Assembly: GCA_015068965.1 (NCBI GenBank)
Contig: SVJN01000007.1
Coordinates: 1-33,886, forward strand
DNA length: 33,886 nucleotides
Direction: 5' to 3'
Source: Oscillospiraceae bacterium
GTDB lineage: Bacteria; Bacillota; Clostridia; UBA1381
Shown: positions 17,267 to 25,692 of the stretch, piece after piece
How the letters are laid out: each line of letters begins with the position of its first letter
Numbering within the stretch: position 1 is the first letter of the stretch
Position numbers and translations under genes: made by a program
The notes under the pieces: model-generated
Told to the model about the DNA's origin: nothing
Database searches by the model: none
The model's input: only the letters and a program-made list of their open reading frames with translations

Positions 17267-17512
17267 GAACAAAGCGGCTTCGCCGCAACCGCTCCATAAA
17301 ATCATCGTGTACTTTGAAGTGATACAGAGCGGTAAGAAGAAGCAGAACGGTTACTGATGCACAGAAATCTTTGATTTCGTTTTGCGTCATATGCAACAGC
17401 AACCCGATGAGTCAGTCTCGCAAAGTTGAGACAGCGTGTCTTTGGTTGCTACTGCTTTCATTACGCCCATGTGCGTTTCCGCCATTAGCGGAAATTTTCG
17501 CACAGGCACTCA
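17267..17512. repeat. Modular interspersed hairpin repeat, copy D (long form)
   Basis: Same architecture as copy A, including the gcacagaaatctttgatttcgttttgcgtc inner module. Confidence 0.9.
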
Positions 17513-17523
17513 ATGAATTTATT

Positions 17524-17808
17524 TTATCTATGTAACTTCCTATATTCCGTGGGGGTCATTCCCTCTGATTTCGTAAACCGTTCTGCAAAATAGCTTGCTG
17601 TGGAAAAACCACACGCATAGGCAATTTCAGTCATATTTTCTTCTCCGGACAAAAGCATCACATAATTTCCAAGTGTTTCCTTGATTCCACCGGAGTAAAA
17701 GGTCAGGAAGCATCTTCCGCCCTTTGTCACCTCAATGCCCGGAATCCCTTGCCAGATGCGATGCTCTTTGGTATATTTTTTTAATTTCTCTTTGTCTGTA
17801 ATAAACAT
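17524..17808 (-). pseudogene. Chimeric relic: sialidase-like N-terminus fused in frame to AraC C-terminal HTH
   Basis: MFITDKEKLKKYTKEHRIWQGIPGIEVTKGGRCFLTFYSGGIKETLGNYVMLLS (exo-sialidase-like) then GEENMTEIAYACGFSTASYFAERFTKSEGMTPTEYRKLHR (AraC HTH). Confidence 0.65.
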
Positions 17809-17859
17809 CGGTATCAGCCTCCTTTTACAGAAATCATACCATGCTACTTTTAAAAAATC

Positions 17860-18336
17860 TATAACAAAATTGCTCTTTGGCAATTATCTGCTCAAGCCCG
17901 GGTTTCTTTATCTTTTGCCGCAAAATCAAAAATTCAAACCGATTTTTTCAGTTCCCTCTCAAATCGACCACTCTTTTTTTGATTTTATTACAGTACCCCA
18001 AATTGACCTTGCCGAATTCTTGGATATCAATCCGCAAAAGCATCCAATTCTCTATCAAGCACTCAGTTTTGCCTTATCAGTAACTGATGCTTACCACTAC
18101 ACAGGCACGGGGCAACCCCATACCAGTATATTAAAAAGCTCCGTCTGACTTATGCAGTTTCGATGCTTCGCCTGGGAGTCAAAGCTTCGGAAATTGCGAT
18201 ACAGACCGGTTACGAGAGTGTATCCGCCTTTTCAAAGGCAATCAAAAAAGAGTACAGAAAAAGTCCTGCCGAACTCAGCAAGGTGTTTTTCCCTGATTCG
18301 ATTATCGCATCCGATAAAGTATCACGCAATTTTTGA
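17860..18336 (+). pseudogene. Frameshifted, internally deleted AraC-family regulator
   Basis: N-terminal piece LLKPGFLYLLPQN...VPQIDLAEFLDINPQKHPILYQALSFAL in one frame; ATPYQYIKKLRLTYAVSMLRLGVKASEIAIQTGYESVSAFSKAIKKEYRKSPAEL in another. Confidence 0.7.
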
Positions 18337-18338
18337 GA

Positions 18339-18367
18339 TTGACTTTTGTCGAAAAACTTGTTATAAT
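18339..18367 (+). promoter_or_regulatory. Sigma-A promoter of the TIR gene
   Basis: TTGACT-17 bp-TATAAT; GAGGTG SD before ATG 18399. Confidence 0.85.
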
Positions 18368-18398
18368 GGAATCAAAATAAATCCAGAGGTGATAATAT

Positions 18399-21311
18399 AT
18401 GAACCCAAATGGAGGAAAAGCTACTTTTTTTGCATTTATCAGTCACAAAAGCACAGATTCTGACATTGCTCTCAAACTGCAAAAATTCATAGAATCCTAC
18501 CGATTACCAACTGAAATCAGAAAAAAAACAAACTCTCCAAAATTTCTTTCACCGATTTGTTCTTACGAGGTTGATTTCACCAGTAATCCGCTCAATGACG
18601 AAATGTACGAAAAATTGAGCCGTTCACATTTTTTAATCCTTCTTTGTTCTCAGAGCCTGATACAAAACGACCCGAAATATATCAATTTTGAAATCGAAAC
18701 CTTTATCGAAAGCAAACGTCAGCAAGGGATTGACCCACGAACCAGAATCATCCCTGTAATTATTGATGGCGAATTTGACTCAAGCGAGCAAGAATGCTGT
18801 CCCGATGCGTTAAAGGCTTTGGGCGAAAACCGACCAATTGCAATCAATCTCAATAATTATAAAAACAGACGGGAAGCATTTTTACATATTATTTCCGGAA
18901 TGCTGGATATTGATTATGCCGTATTAGAAAACAGAGACAAAAAACGCCGTAAAAACAAAAGAATTATGGTTGCGTCTATTCTGTTTGTGGCATTGACCTG
19001 TGCAACCTTTTTATGTGAATATCTGATTCCAAGAAAAACACATTATTGGGATTTTGTGATGAAGAACGGACTTCCGGTTGGTATTGAGAAGTTGTCTAAG
19101 GAATCTTACAGCAAAATCAACCACTATGTCATTACACATCAGAAACACAGGATTGTTTCGTTAGAGTATGTCAACATGAAAGGGAATCTCACGGACCATG
19201 CCAATAGTATTCTCTACAAGGACCGTCCGGCAAAATACACCTTTGACTATAATTCTGAGGGACTGAGTCATGTCATTTACTCCGACAAAAACAGCAAGCC
19301 CTATTTCATCATGCAATATTCAGGAAAAAATCACGATGCGGTTGATTTCAAAGACCCTGCCAATCCGACCGAGCCTTACTATATCGGACTCGGTTATGAA
19401 AGCAACCCCTCTGCACTTCTTTCTGATTATAATCTCATTTCGCACAGTAACATTTCCCGGTTCCAATACGAATATACGCCGGAGGGATATGTTTCCAAGG
19501 TTACTTTTCACCGTGACAATTCCGGCATGGTTGCTGAGGATTCCTCTGTGTACGGTTTTTCCTACACATATGATTCTATCGGAAGAATTACCGAAATGTA
19601 TTTTCTTGACGCACAGGGAAACAAGCGACTGAACTCTGAAGGAATTTACTCAAAACAATATATCTACAACGAACAAAACAACCCGGTCACTGTTAAGAAT
19701 CTTAACAAGGATGGAATACCTGTCCCCGACCATGAAGGATTATATCAGACGGTCAGAACCTTCAACAACCGTCATCAAGTCTTATCCAAAACGTTTTTAG
19801 ATGCAGAAGACCAGCCCTATTTACCGGAAGACTATCCCTATGCTACTATGGAAATTGACCCCGATACAAACATCCGCTCACTTCTTGATGCAGAGGGCAA
19901 ACTCCTGTCTCATACAGAGTATTGCAAGGTACAATTTACCTATGATGATTACGGATATGAACAAGATTTGATTTACATGGATGCCGACCACAAGCCAGTT
20001 CTTATTTCTGACAACGGCTACGCTACCGTCCGTTATGAAAATGACCCACACGGGAACCCGCTTTCAATCTCCTATTTTGATGCAGACGGGAATCTTGCCA
20101 ACACAAAGAAAGGATATGCACAAGAGCTAATCCGCTATAACGAACTCGGATTAGCAATTGAACATTCCTACTTTGACAAAGATGGACAGCCTGCCGATTA
20201 TGAGGGACATGGCTATTCTATCAAAGAAATCACCTATGATGACTTTGGTCGTGAGCTTTGTACTGCTTACTTTGACGGAGATAGACAACCTGTGAACACA
20301 CTCGGTCCGAGCTTTGGATATGGTTATCACAAAGAAGAAACTGTTTATCTGCATGGTGCAAACACAAAATTATCTATTACTACCTATGACAAAGACGGAA
20401 ACCGTGTCAATTATCAAAGCAAATCAATCGGAGAAATGTATGCAGAATCCGTTTTATATATGCAAAACGGAATCATCACATCCTTCACCAATTACGATAA
20501 GGATGGTAACATCTGGGGAACTATTTCAGAACACGATGTCAGCTACTCTCCCTCTGCAGAACGAATTGAAACCTCCTCCCGCTATACTGCAGATAAAGTA
20601 CTCCAACGTAAAGATGTTAGTACCTATAATCTGCAAGGAGTACAAGTCAAGTTGGAAATGATGGAATACAACTCAGACGGAAAGGTTCTTGAGTTGCAGA
20701 CGCATCTCTATGACGATGCCGGAAACAAAACAGATTCATCTCGTATCACCTACGCCGAAGACGATTCTGTACAAACAGAATATACCCAACAATTTGATGA
20801 AAACGGAAATGAAATCAAGGCCATTCTGATAGATTATACCAACCCAGAATTTTATAAATCTGAAACGGATATTACTTATAACAGCAACCAAACGGTTCAG
20901 AATAAAAAAGCAATTCATACCGATATCAACGGTGTTATTGTGAGCACAAGTAACCGCTCTTTCCGACCGGACGAGACAATTGAAAGCGAGGAATGGAACA
21001 TTTATGCAAATGGCATTTTACAAACCCGTTTAACTACAAAGTATCATGAAAACGAGGAAAAATCAGAATACATTAACATTTCCTACGATGCAAACGGAGC
21101 AGAATCCGGTTATTCCTCCACAAAATATGATACAGACGGCAAAAAAGTAAGTGCCTGCATCAAATTATATCTTGCACAGGAGTATGTTATATCGGATACA
21201 ACATACCAAGAAGATGGTTCATACACACGCAAGATAGATGTGTTCCTTCCGGATGGAACACTGAAAAACTCTTCCACCCAGCAATATGACAAAGACGGGA
21301 ACGAAATATAA
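18399..21311 (+). CDS. TIR domain - single TM helix - YD/RHS-like repeat protein (970 aa)
   Basis: TIR: FFAFISHKSTDSDIALKLQKFIESYRLP, SRSHFLILLCSQSL...YINFEIETF, RIIPVIIDGEF; basic KKRRKNKR then TM IMVASILFVALTCATFLCEYLI; many YDxxG and YFDxDGxP repeats. Confidence 0.88.
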   Translation: MNPNGGKATFFAFISHKSTDSDIALKLQKFIESYRLPTEIRKKTNSPKFLSPICSYEVDFTSNPLNDEMYEKLSRSHFLILLCSQSLIQNDPKYINFEIETFIESKRQQGIDPRTRIIPVIIDGEFDSSEQECCPDALKALGENRPIAINLNNYKNRREAFLHIISGMLDIDYAVLENRDKKRRKNKRIMVASILFVALTCATFLCEYLIPRKTHYWDFVMKNGLPVGIEKLSKESYSKINHYVITHQKHRIVSLEYVNMKGNLTDHANSILYKDRPAKYTFDYNSEGLSHVIYSDKNSKPYFIMQYSGKNHDAVDFKDPANPTEPYYIGLGYESNPSALLSDYNLISHSNISRFQYEYTPEGYVSKVTFHRDNSGMVAEDSSVYGFSYTYDSIGRITEMYFLDAQGNKRLNSEGIYSKQYIYNEQNNPVTVKNLNKDGIPVPDHEGLYQTVRTFNNRHQVLSKTFLDAEDQPYLPEDYPYATMEIDPDTNIRSLLDAEGKLLSHTEYCKVQFTYDDYGYEQDLIYMDADHKPVLISDNGYATVRYENDPHGNPLSISYFDADGNLANTKKGYAQELIRYNELGLAIEHSYFDKDGQPADYEGHGYSIKEITYDDFGRELCTAYFDGDRQPVNTLGPSFGYGYHKEETVYLHGANTKLSITTYDKDGNRVNYQSKSIGEMYAESVLYMQNGIITSFTNYDKDGNIWGTISEHDVSYSPSAERIETSSRYTADKVLQRKDVSTYNLQGVQVKLEMMEYNSDGKVLELQTHLYDDAGNKTDSSRITYAEDDSVQTEYTQQFDENGNEIKAILIDYTNPEFYKSETDITYNSNQTVQNKKAIHTDINGVIVSTSNRSFRPDETIESEEWNIYANGILQTRLTTKYHENEEKSEYINISYDANGAESGYSSTKYDTDGKKVSACIKLYLAQEYVISDTTYQEDGSYTRKIDVFLPDGTLKNSSTQQYDKDGNEI

Positions 21312-21338
21312 AAACTCTAAAAATCGTTGATAGGACAA

Positions 21339-21374
21339 CGGGGATGTTTCTCTCGAAACATCCCCGCCTCTTTT
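21339..21374 (+). terminator. Intrinsic terminator of the TIR gene
   Basis: CGGGGATGTTTC tctc GAAACATCCCCG followed by cctctttt. Confidence 0.8.
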
Positions 21375-21389
21375 GAGAATTGTTGGCAA

Positions 21390-21670
21390 GAACAAAGTGG
21401 CTTTGCCGCAACCGCTCCATAAAATCATCCTGTACTTTGAAGTGATACAGAGCGGTAAGAAGAAGCAGAATGCTTTGTTTCGCCCATGTGCGTTTCCGCC
21501 ATTGGCGGAAAATTTCGCACGGGCATTAAATTCATTTTACTTTATAGGAACGAAGTTTCCTATAAAGTAAAAAAGCTTCTGATAGAAGCCCCGCCTGCGG
21601 GCGTGAGATTAAGGAAGCAATTTTGTTATTCCAGAAATTACAACATAAATGTTGTAATTTCCTATATAAT
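21390..21670. repeat. Modular interspersed hairpin repeat, copy E (short form plus tail)
   Basis: Same modules as copy C; downstream of the TIR gene. Confidence 0.92.
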
Positions 21671-21721
21671 TAAAAATTATTTGAATCATGAAACGTTTTT
21701 GTACATATTTTTTCAAAATTG

Positions 21722-21750
21722 TAGGGGGCGATGTAAACATCGCCCCCTCA
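21722..21750 (-). terminator. Palindrome/terminator downstream of the 21801-22112 gene
   Basis: GGGGGCGATGT/ACATCGCCCCC perfect 11-bp stem. Confidence 0.6.
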
Positions 21751-21800
21751 GGAAAATGAATTTTATACACAATATGCGTTTCACGCAACAGTCCTAAATT

Positions 21801-22112
21801 TTAACCCATTGTATTATGATACAACTCCAGTGCATCCTGCAACCACCAAGCACCCATATCAAAGGCTGAGAACAAATCCTCACGTTCTCCGCTACGGTGG
21901 TTCATGCCTACACCAATTTCCTCACCGGTATTATCCCGGACATGGAATTTTACCTTTTTACTGATTTCAAACTCGCCCAGCTTTTCTGTTTCCACAATTT
22001 CCAAAACCAGAATCAGCGGCTCATTCAAATCACCGTAGTAAATGGTGTTTCCCTTGCGGTACACCGGTTTCTCCTTATAAGTAAAAACCTTTTCCTTTTT
22101 TACTGCTGCCAT
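21801..22112 (-). CDS. Hypothetical protein, first-position partner of the oxoacid oxidoreductase operon 3' end
   Basis: 103-aa ORF co-directional with the downstream operon genes, SD-like GGAAAGGAG upstream. Confidence 0.7.
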   Translation of the reverse strand: MAAVKKEKVFTYKEKPVYRKGNTIYYGDLNEPLILVLEIVETEKLGEFEISKKVKFHVRDNTGEEIGVGMNHRSGEREDLFSAFDMGAWWLQDALELYHNTMG

Positions 22113-22147
22113 CCGAAAACACTCCTTTCCTCCGGCATCTGACCTTT

Positions 22148-22681
22148 TTATGCCAGGTCATAGCCCTTCTGAATCATTTCCATATTCACCTCTACCAGAT
22201 GCTGTTTTGAGGCAGGTGTTGTCTTTTCTACACCCTTGCGGATTTCTTCTAAGGTGAAAATTCCGGTTGCCTTAATCAAAGCACCCAGCATCACCATGTT
22301 TGCAAGATTTCCCTTACCAGCATCAGTTGCAGTTTTTGTTGCAGGAACTGCATACGCCTTTACATCAGAACGTGCAATTTCTCTGTCAATCAAAGTGCTG
22401 TCGATAATAATATATCCATTCTCAACAACAGTATTCTCAAACTTGTCAAAGGACGGCTTATTCATACCAATCAATACATCCGGATTGTTGATAATCGGAG
22501 ATGCGACCGGTTCATCCGAAACAATGACATGACAATTTGCAGTACCGCCACGCATTTCCGGACCGTAGGACGGAAGCCAGGAAAGATGCTTTCCGGTTAA
22601 AAGTGCGGCATATGCCAAGATTTTTCCGGCAAACAGAATACCCTGTCCGCCAAAGCCTGCGATAATAATATTGGTTGTCAT
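22148..22681 (-). CDS. 2-oxoacid:acceptor oxidoreductase gamma subunit
   Basis: IIIAGFGGQGILFAGKILAYAAL...SWLPSYGPEMRGGTANCHV. Confidence 0.95.
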   Translation of the reverse strand: MTTNIIIAGFGGQGILFAGKILAYAALLTGKHLSWLPSYGPEMRGGTANCHVIVSDEPVASPIINNPDVLIGMNKPSFDKFENTVVENGYIIIDSTLIDREIARSDVKAYAVPATKTATDAGKGNLANMVMLGALIKATGIFTLEEIRKGVEKTTPASKQHLVEVNMEMIQKGYDLA

Positions 22682-22692
22682 GGTGCTACCTC

Positions 22693-23442
22693 CTACTCAA
22701 CATCTTTGTATACACCCAACGGGTAATACGGAATCATTTCATCCTGCAGACGCTTAATTGCCTCCTGCGGAGAAAGTCCCCAGTTGGTCGGGCAGGTAGA
22801 CAAAACCTCTACCATTGAGAAGCCTTTTTGGTCAATCTGGTTCTGGAACGCCTTTTTGATTGCCGCTTTTGCCTTTTTGATGTTCGGCACAGTGTCAAGA
22901 GCAACACGTTCGATATAGCTCGGACCGTCCAAGGTTGCAAGCATTTCTGCCATACGAATCGGGAAGCCTTGTGTATGCGGATCACGTCCGTAAGGAGAGG
23001 TTTGGGTAACCTGTCCGGGCAGAGTGGTCGGAGCCATCTGACCGCCGGTCATTCCGTAAATGGTGTTGTTGATAAAGATAACGGTGATGTTTTCACCTCT
23101 TGTTGCCGCATGAACGGTTTCTGCAGTACCGATTGCAGCCAGGTCACCATCACCCTGATAAGTGAATACAATCTTATCCGGATGTACACGTTTTACACCG
23201 GTTGCAACTGCCGGTGCTCTTCCGTGTGCCGCTTCCTGCATATCGCAGTTGAAATAATCGTATGCCATAACCGAGCATCCAACCGGTGCAATACCGATGG
23301 TTTTTCCTTCAATATTCAATTCGTCCAATACCTCTGCAACCAGACGGTGGCAGATTCCGTGCGTACAGCCCGGGCAGTAGTGGAACGGTGCATCTGTCAA
23401 CCCATGGGGTTTTTGAAATACCTTTGCCATATTTATAATCAA
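22693..23442 (-). CDS. 2-oxoacid:ferredoxin oxidoreductase beta subunit (TPP-binding)
   Basis: HYCPGCTHGICHRLVAE, TYQGDGDLAAIGTAE, NNTIYGMTGGQMAPTT. Confidence 0.95.
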   Translation of the reverse strand: MIINMAKVFQKPHGLTDAPFHYCPGCTHGICHRLVAEVLDELNIEGKTIGIAPVGCSVMAYDYFNCDMQEAAHGRAPAVATGVKRVHPDKIVFTYQGDGDLAAIGTAETVHAATRGENITVIFINNTIYGMTGGQMAPTTLPGQVTQTSPYGRDPHTQGFPIRMAEMLATLDGPSYIERVALDTVPNIKKAKAAIKKAFQNQIDQKGFSMVEVLSTCPTNWGLSPQEAIKRLQDEMIPYYPLGVYKDVE

Positions 23443-23560
23443 TCCTTTCTATAAGGTACAAAATTCAAGGCTGAAAGAATTTTCACAGATTACCATTTAA
23501 ACGAAAGTGCTGTATTTTTGTACCGCATCAAGCAAAAATGGTAAGATGCAAAAATTTATT

Positions 23561-24622
23561 TCAGACTTCTTTTGTTATTTCTTTCACCTTTTCAACTACT
23601 TCTGCCGGTGTCGGAATGATACCGCCGGTTCTTCCGAAGAAGTGTACCGGTGCCTTGCCTGCAACAGCGAGACGAACATCCTCAACCATCTGTCCCATAC
23701 TCATTTCAACTGAGAGGAATGCCTTTGCGGTTTCTGCCGCTTTTTGGAATACCTCTGTCGGGAACGGCCAGAGTGTAATCGGACGGATAACACCAATTTT
23801 GTAGCCTTCTTCTCTTAACTGCTTGACTGCACTCTCAACCACACGGCTGGTTGTGCCGTAAGCGGTGATAACGATATCTGCATCCTCCAAGCCGTGTGCT
23901 TCGTAGCGCACTTCCTTTTCGGTAACAATATCATAACGCTTCTGACGCTCTAAAATCTTTGCTTCCAAGCCTTCCGGCACTAAGTACAAGGAATTGATGA
24001 TGTTATGTTCTCTCTTTAAATCTGTTCCGGTGGTCGCCCAATCCTTTTCGGCTTCAACCGGTGCCGGGATACTGTCAAAATCAACCGGCTCCATCATCTG
24101 TCCAAGGGTTCCGTCGCCTAAAATCATAACCGGCATACGGTACTCGTCTGCCAAATTAAACGCATCTGCGGTTAAGGATACAATTTCCTGCACCGAGTTC
24201 GGAGCCAATACAATCAGGTGATAATCACCATGACCGCCGCCCTTGGTTGCCTGGAAATAGTCCGACTGTGCCGGCTGAATTCCACCCAAACCGGGGCCAC
24301 CTCTTACGATATCTACGATTACGCAAGGAAGGTCTGCACCTGCGATATAAGAAATACCCTCTGCCTTCAAGCTGATACCGGGGCTTGAGGAGCTTGTCAT
24401 TGTTCTTGCACCTGCACCTGCTGCGCCGTATACCATATTGATTGCTGCCACTTCACTCTCAGCTTGTAAAAATACGCCGCCGATTTTCGGCATCTTCTTT
24501 GCCATGTACGCCGAAAGTTCTGTCTGCGGTGTAATCGGATAACCGAAGAAGTGTCTGCATCCTGAACGAATTGCTGCTTCTGCAATCGCTTCGTTGCCTT
24601 TCATTAAAACTTTTTCACTCAC
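23561..24622 (-). CDS. 2-oxoacid:ferredoxin oxidoreductase alpha subunit (VorB-like)
   Basis: GNEAIAEAAIRSGCRHFFGYPITPQTEL, TMTSSSSPGISLKAEGISYIAGADLPCVIVDI. Confidence 0.94.
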   Translation of the reverse strand: MSEKVLMKGNEAIAEAAIRSGCRHFFGYPITPQTELSAYMAKKMPKIGGVFLQAESEVAAINMVYGAAGAGARTMTSSSSPGISLKAEGISYIAGADLPCVIVDIVRGGPGLGGIQPAQSDYFQATKGGGHGDYHLIVLAPNSVQEIVSLTADAFNLADEYRMPVMILGDGTLGQMMEPVDFDSIPAPVEAEKDWATTGTDLKREHNIINSLYLVPEGLEAKILERQKRYDIVTEKEVRYEAHGLEDADIVITAYGTTSRVVESAVKQLREEGYKIGVIRPITLWPFPTEVFQKAAETAKAFLSVEMSMGQMVEDVRLAVAGKAPVHFFGRTGGIIPTPAEVVEKVKEITKEV

Positions 24623-24649
24623 TGCTTTGTCATTCCTTTCAAAACAAAA

Positions 24650-24859
24650 TTATTCTTTTTCTACTTCAATTACCAAATCCGGACATACCGTTGCACAGAA
24701 TGCACAACCGATACATTTTTCCTGATCGGTGATTTCTGCCGGCTTAAAGCCTTTTACGTTCAAGCGATCCTCTGCGATTTTAATAATCTTCTTCGGACAA
24801 GCCGCAACACACAGCTCACAGCCTTTACATCTATCTTCCCGAAATGTTACCTTGTTCAT
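24650..24859 (-). CDS. 4Fe-4S ferredoxin-like subunit
   Basis: Two CxxCxxCxxxCP motifs in 69 aa. Confidence 0.95.
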   Translation of the reverse strand: MNKVTFREDRCKGCELCVAACPKKIIKIAEDRLNVKGFKPAEITDQEKCIGCAFCATVCPDLVIEVEKE

Positions 24860-24897
24860 GTGTATGTTCCTTTCTATTTAAATTTTGCACTTTGCAT

Positions 24898-25572
24898 TTA
24901 TATATCCTTTTGCCATGGCATTTTGATATAAATCTGCATCGGAAAAGCCTTTTCCCGCTCTGCCTCAGGCAAGCCGGAGACTGCTTTTTCCAGCCCTGCA
25001 TGGAATCGTACCGGAACCCCGGTCTGATCCGACAGGATTTTTATCTGTTCATAGTCGGACAAGAGTGTGTCCTCATCCGTCCATGCACCAAGATTTGTAT
25101 TATTGATAATGCCGGTAAACTGCAGTCGGGATGCGCAGGATATGACCGTCATCATATCGGACAAATCCTTTGCCTCCGGCGTCATCGGACGCTTGGTATT
25201 TGCCACTAAGAACATTTCATACGGTTCCTTCACAAAGAAACGGTTATACTGTCCCAAAGCAAATGCGCCATCCTCATCCCCACCGACATCAAATACTGTG
25301 ACCGAATCAGGTTCATAAAACACCTTTAATAAATCCGGCGGCACAGTCGGTAAATCCACGTTGGTATTGGCAAAAGCTGAGACAATCAGCCGGATTCCAT
25401 GCTCCTTCAATACCGCTTCGGCATCTGCGGAACGGAAATACGGGTTTACAATATCCAAATCGACAATGTTCACCTTTTTTCCTTGTTTTGCCAGCCCGAT
25501 TGCAAAGTTTAAGGCAACCTCCGTTTTTCCGCTGCCGAAATGTCCGGCAAAAATATAAAATTTCGGTTCCAT
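24898..25572 (-). CDS. P-loop ATPase (MinD/CobQ-like nucleotide-binding protein)
   Basis: FAGHFGSGKTEVALNFAIGLAKQGKKVNIVDLDIVNPYFRSAD. Confidence 0.88.
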   Translation of the reverse strand: MEPKFYIFAGHFGSGKTEVALNFAIGLAKQGKKVNIVDLDIVNPYFRSADAEAVLKEHGIRLIVSAFANTNVDLPTVPPDLLKVFYEPDSVTVFDVGGDEDGAFALGQYNRFFVKEPYEMFLVANTKRPMTPEAKDLSDMMTVISCASRLQFTGIINNTNLGAWTDEDTLLSDYEQIKILSDQTGVPVRFHAGLEKAVSGLPEAEREKAFPMQIYIKMPWQKDI

Positions 25573-25692
25573 AAAGCCTCCTTTGCATACTCGTTGATAA
25601 CTTATTATAATAGTATATCATAAAATGTCCGTAGTTTCAAGTATAAAAACAGGATTTTTATGATTTTTCAAAACATTTTTTCATGACCGGAT

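Noticed and set aside
5818-21311. Functional link between the TIR (possible ADP-ribose product) and the ADP-ribosylglycohydrolase
   Set aside because: More than 10 kb apart, opposite strands, separate promoters; only a chemical coincidence from sequence alone.
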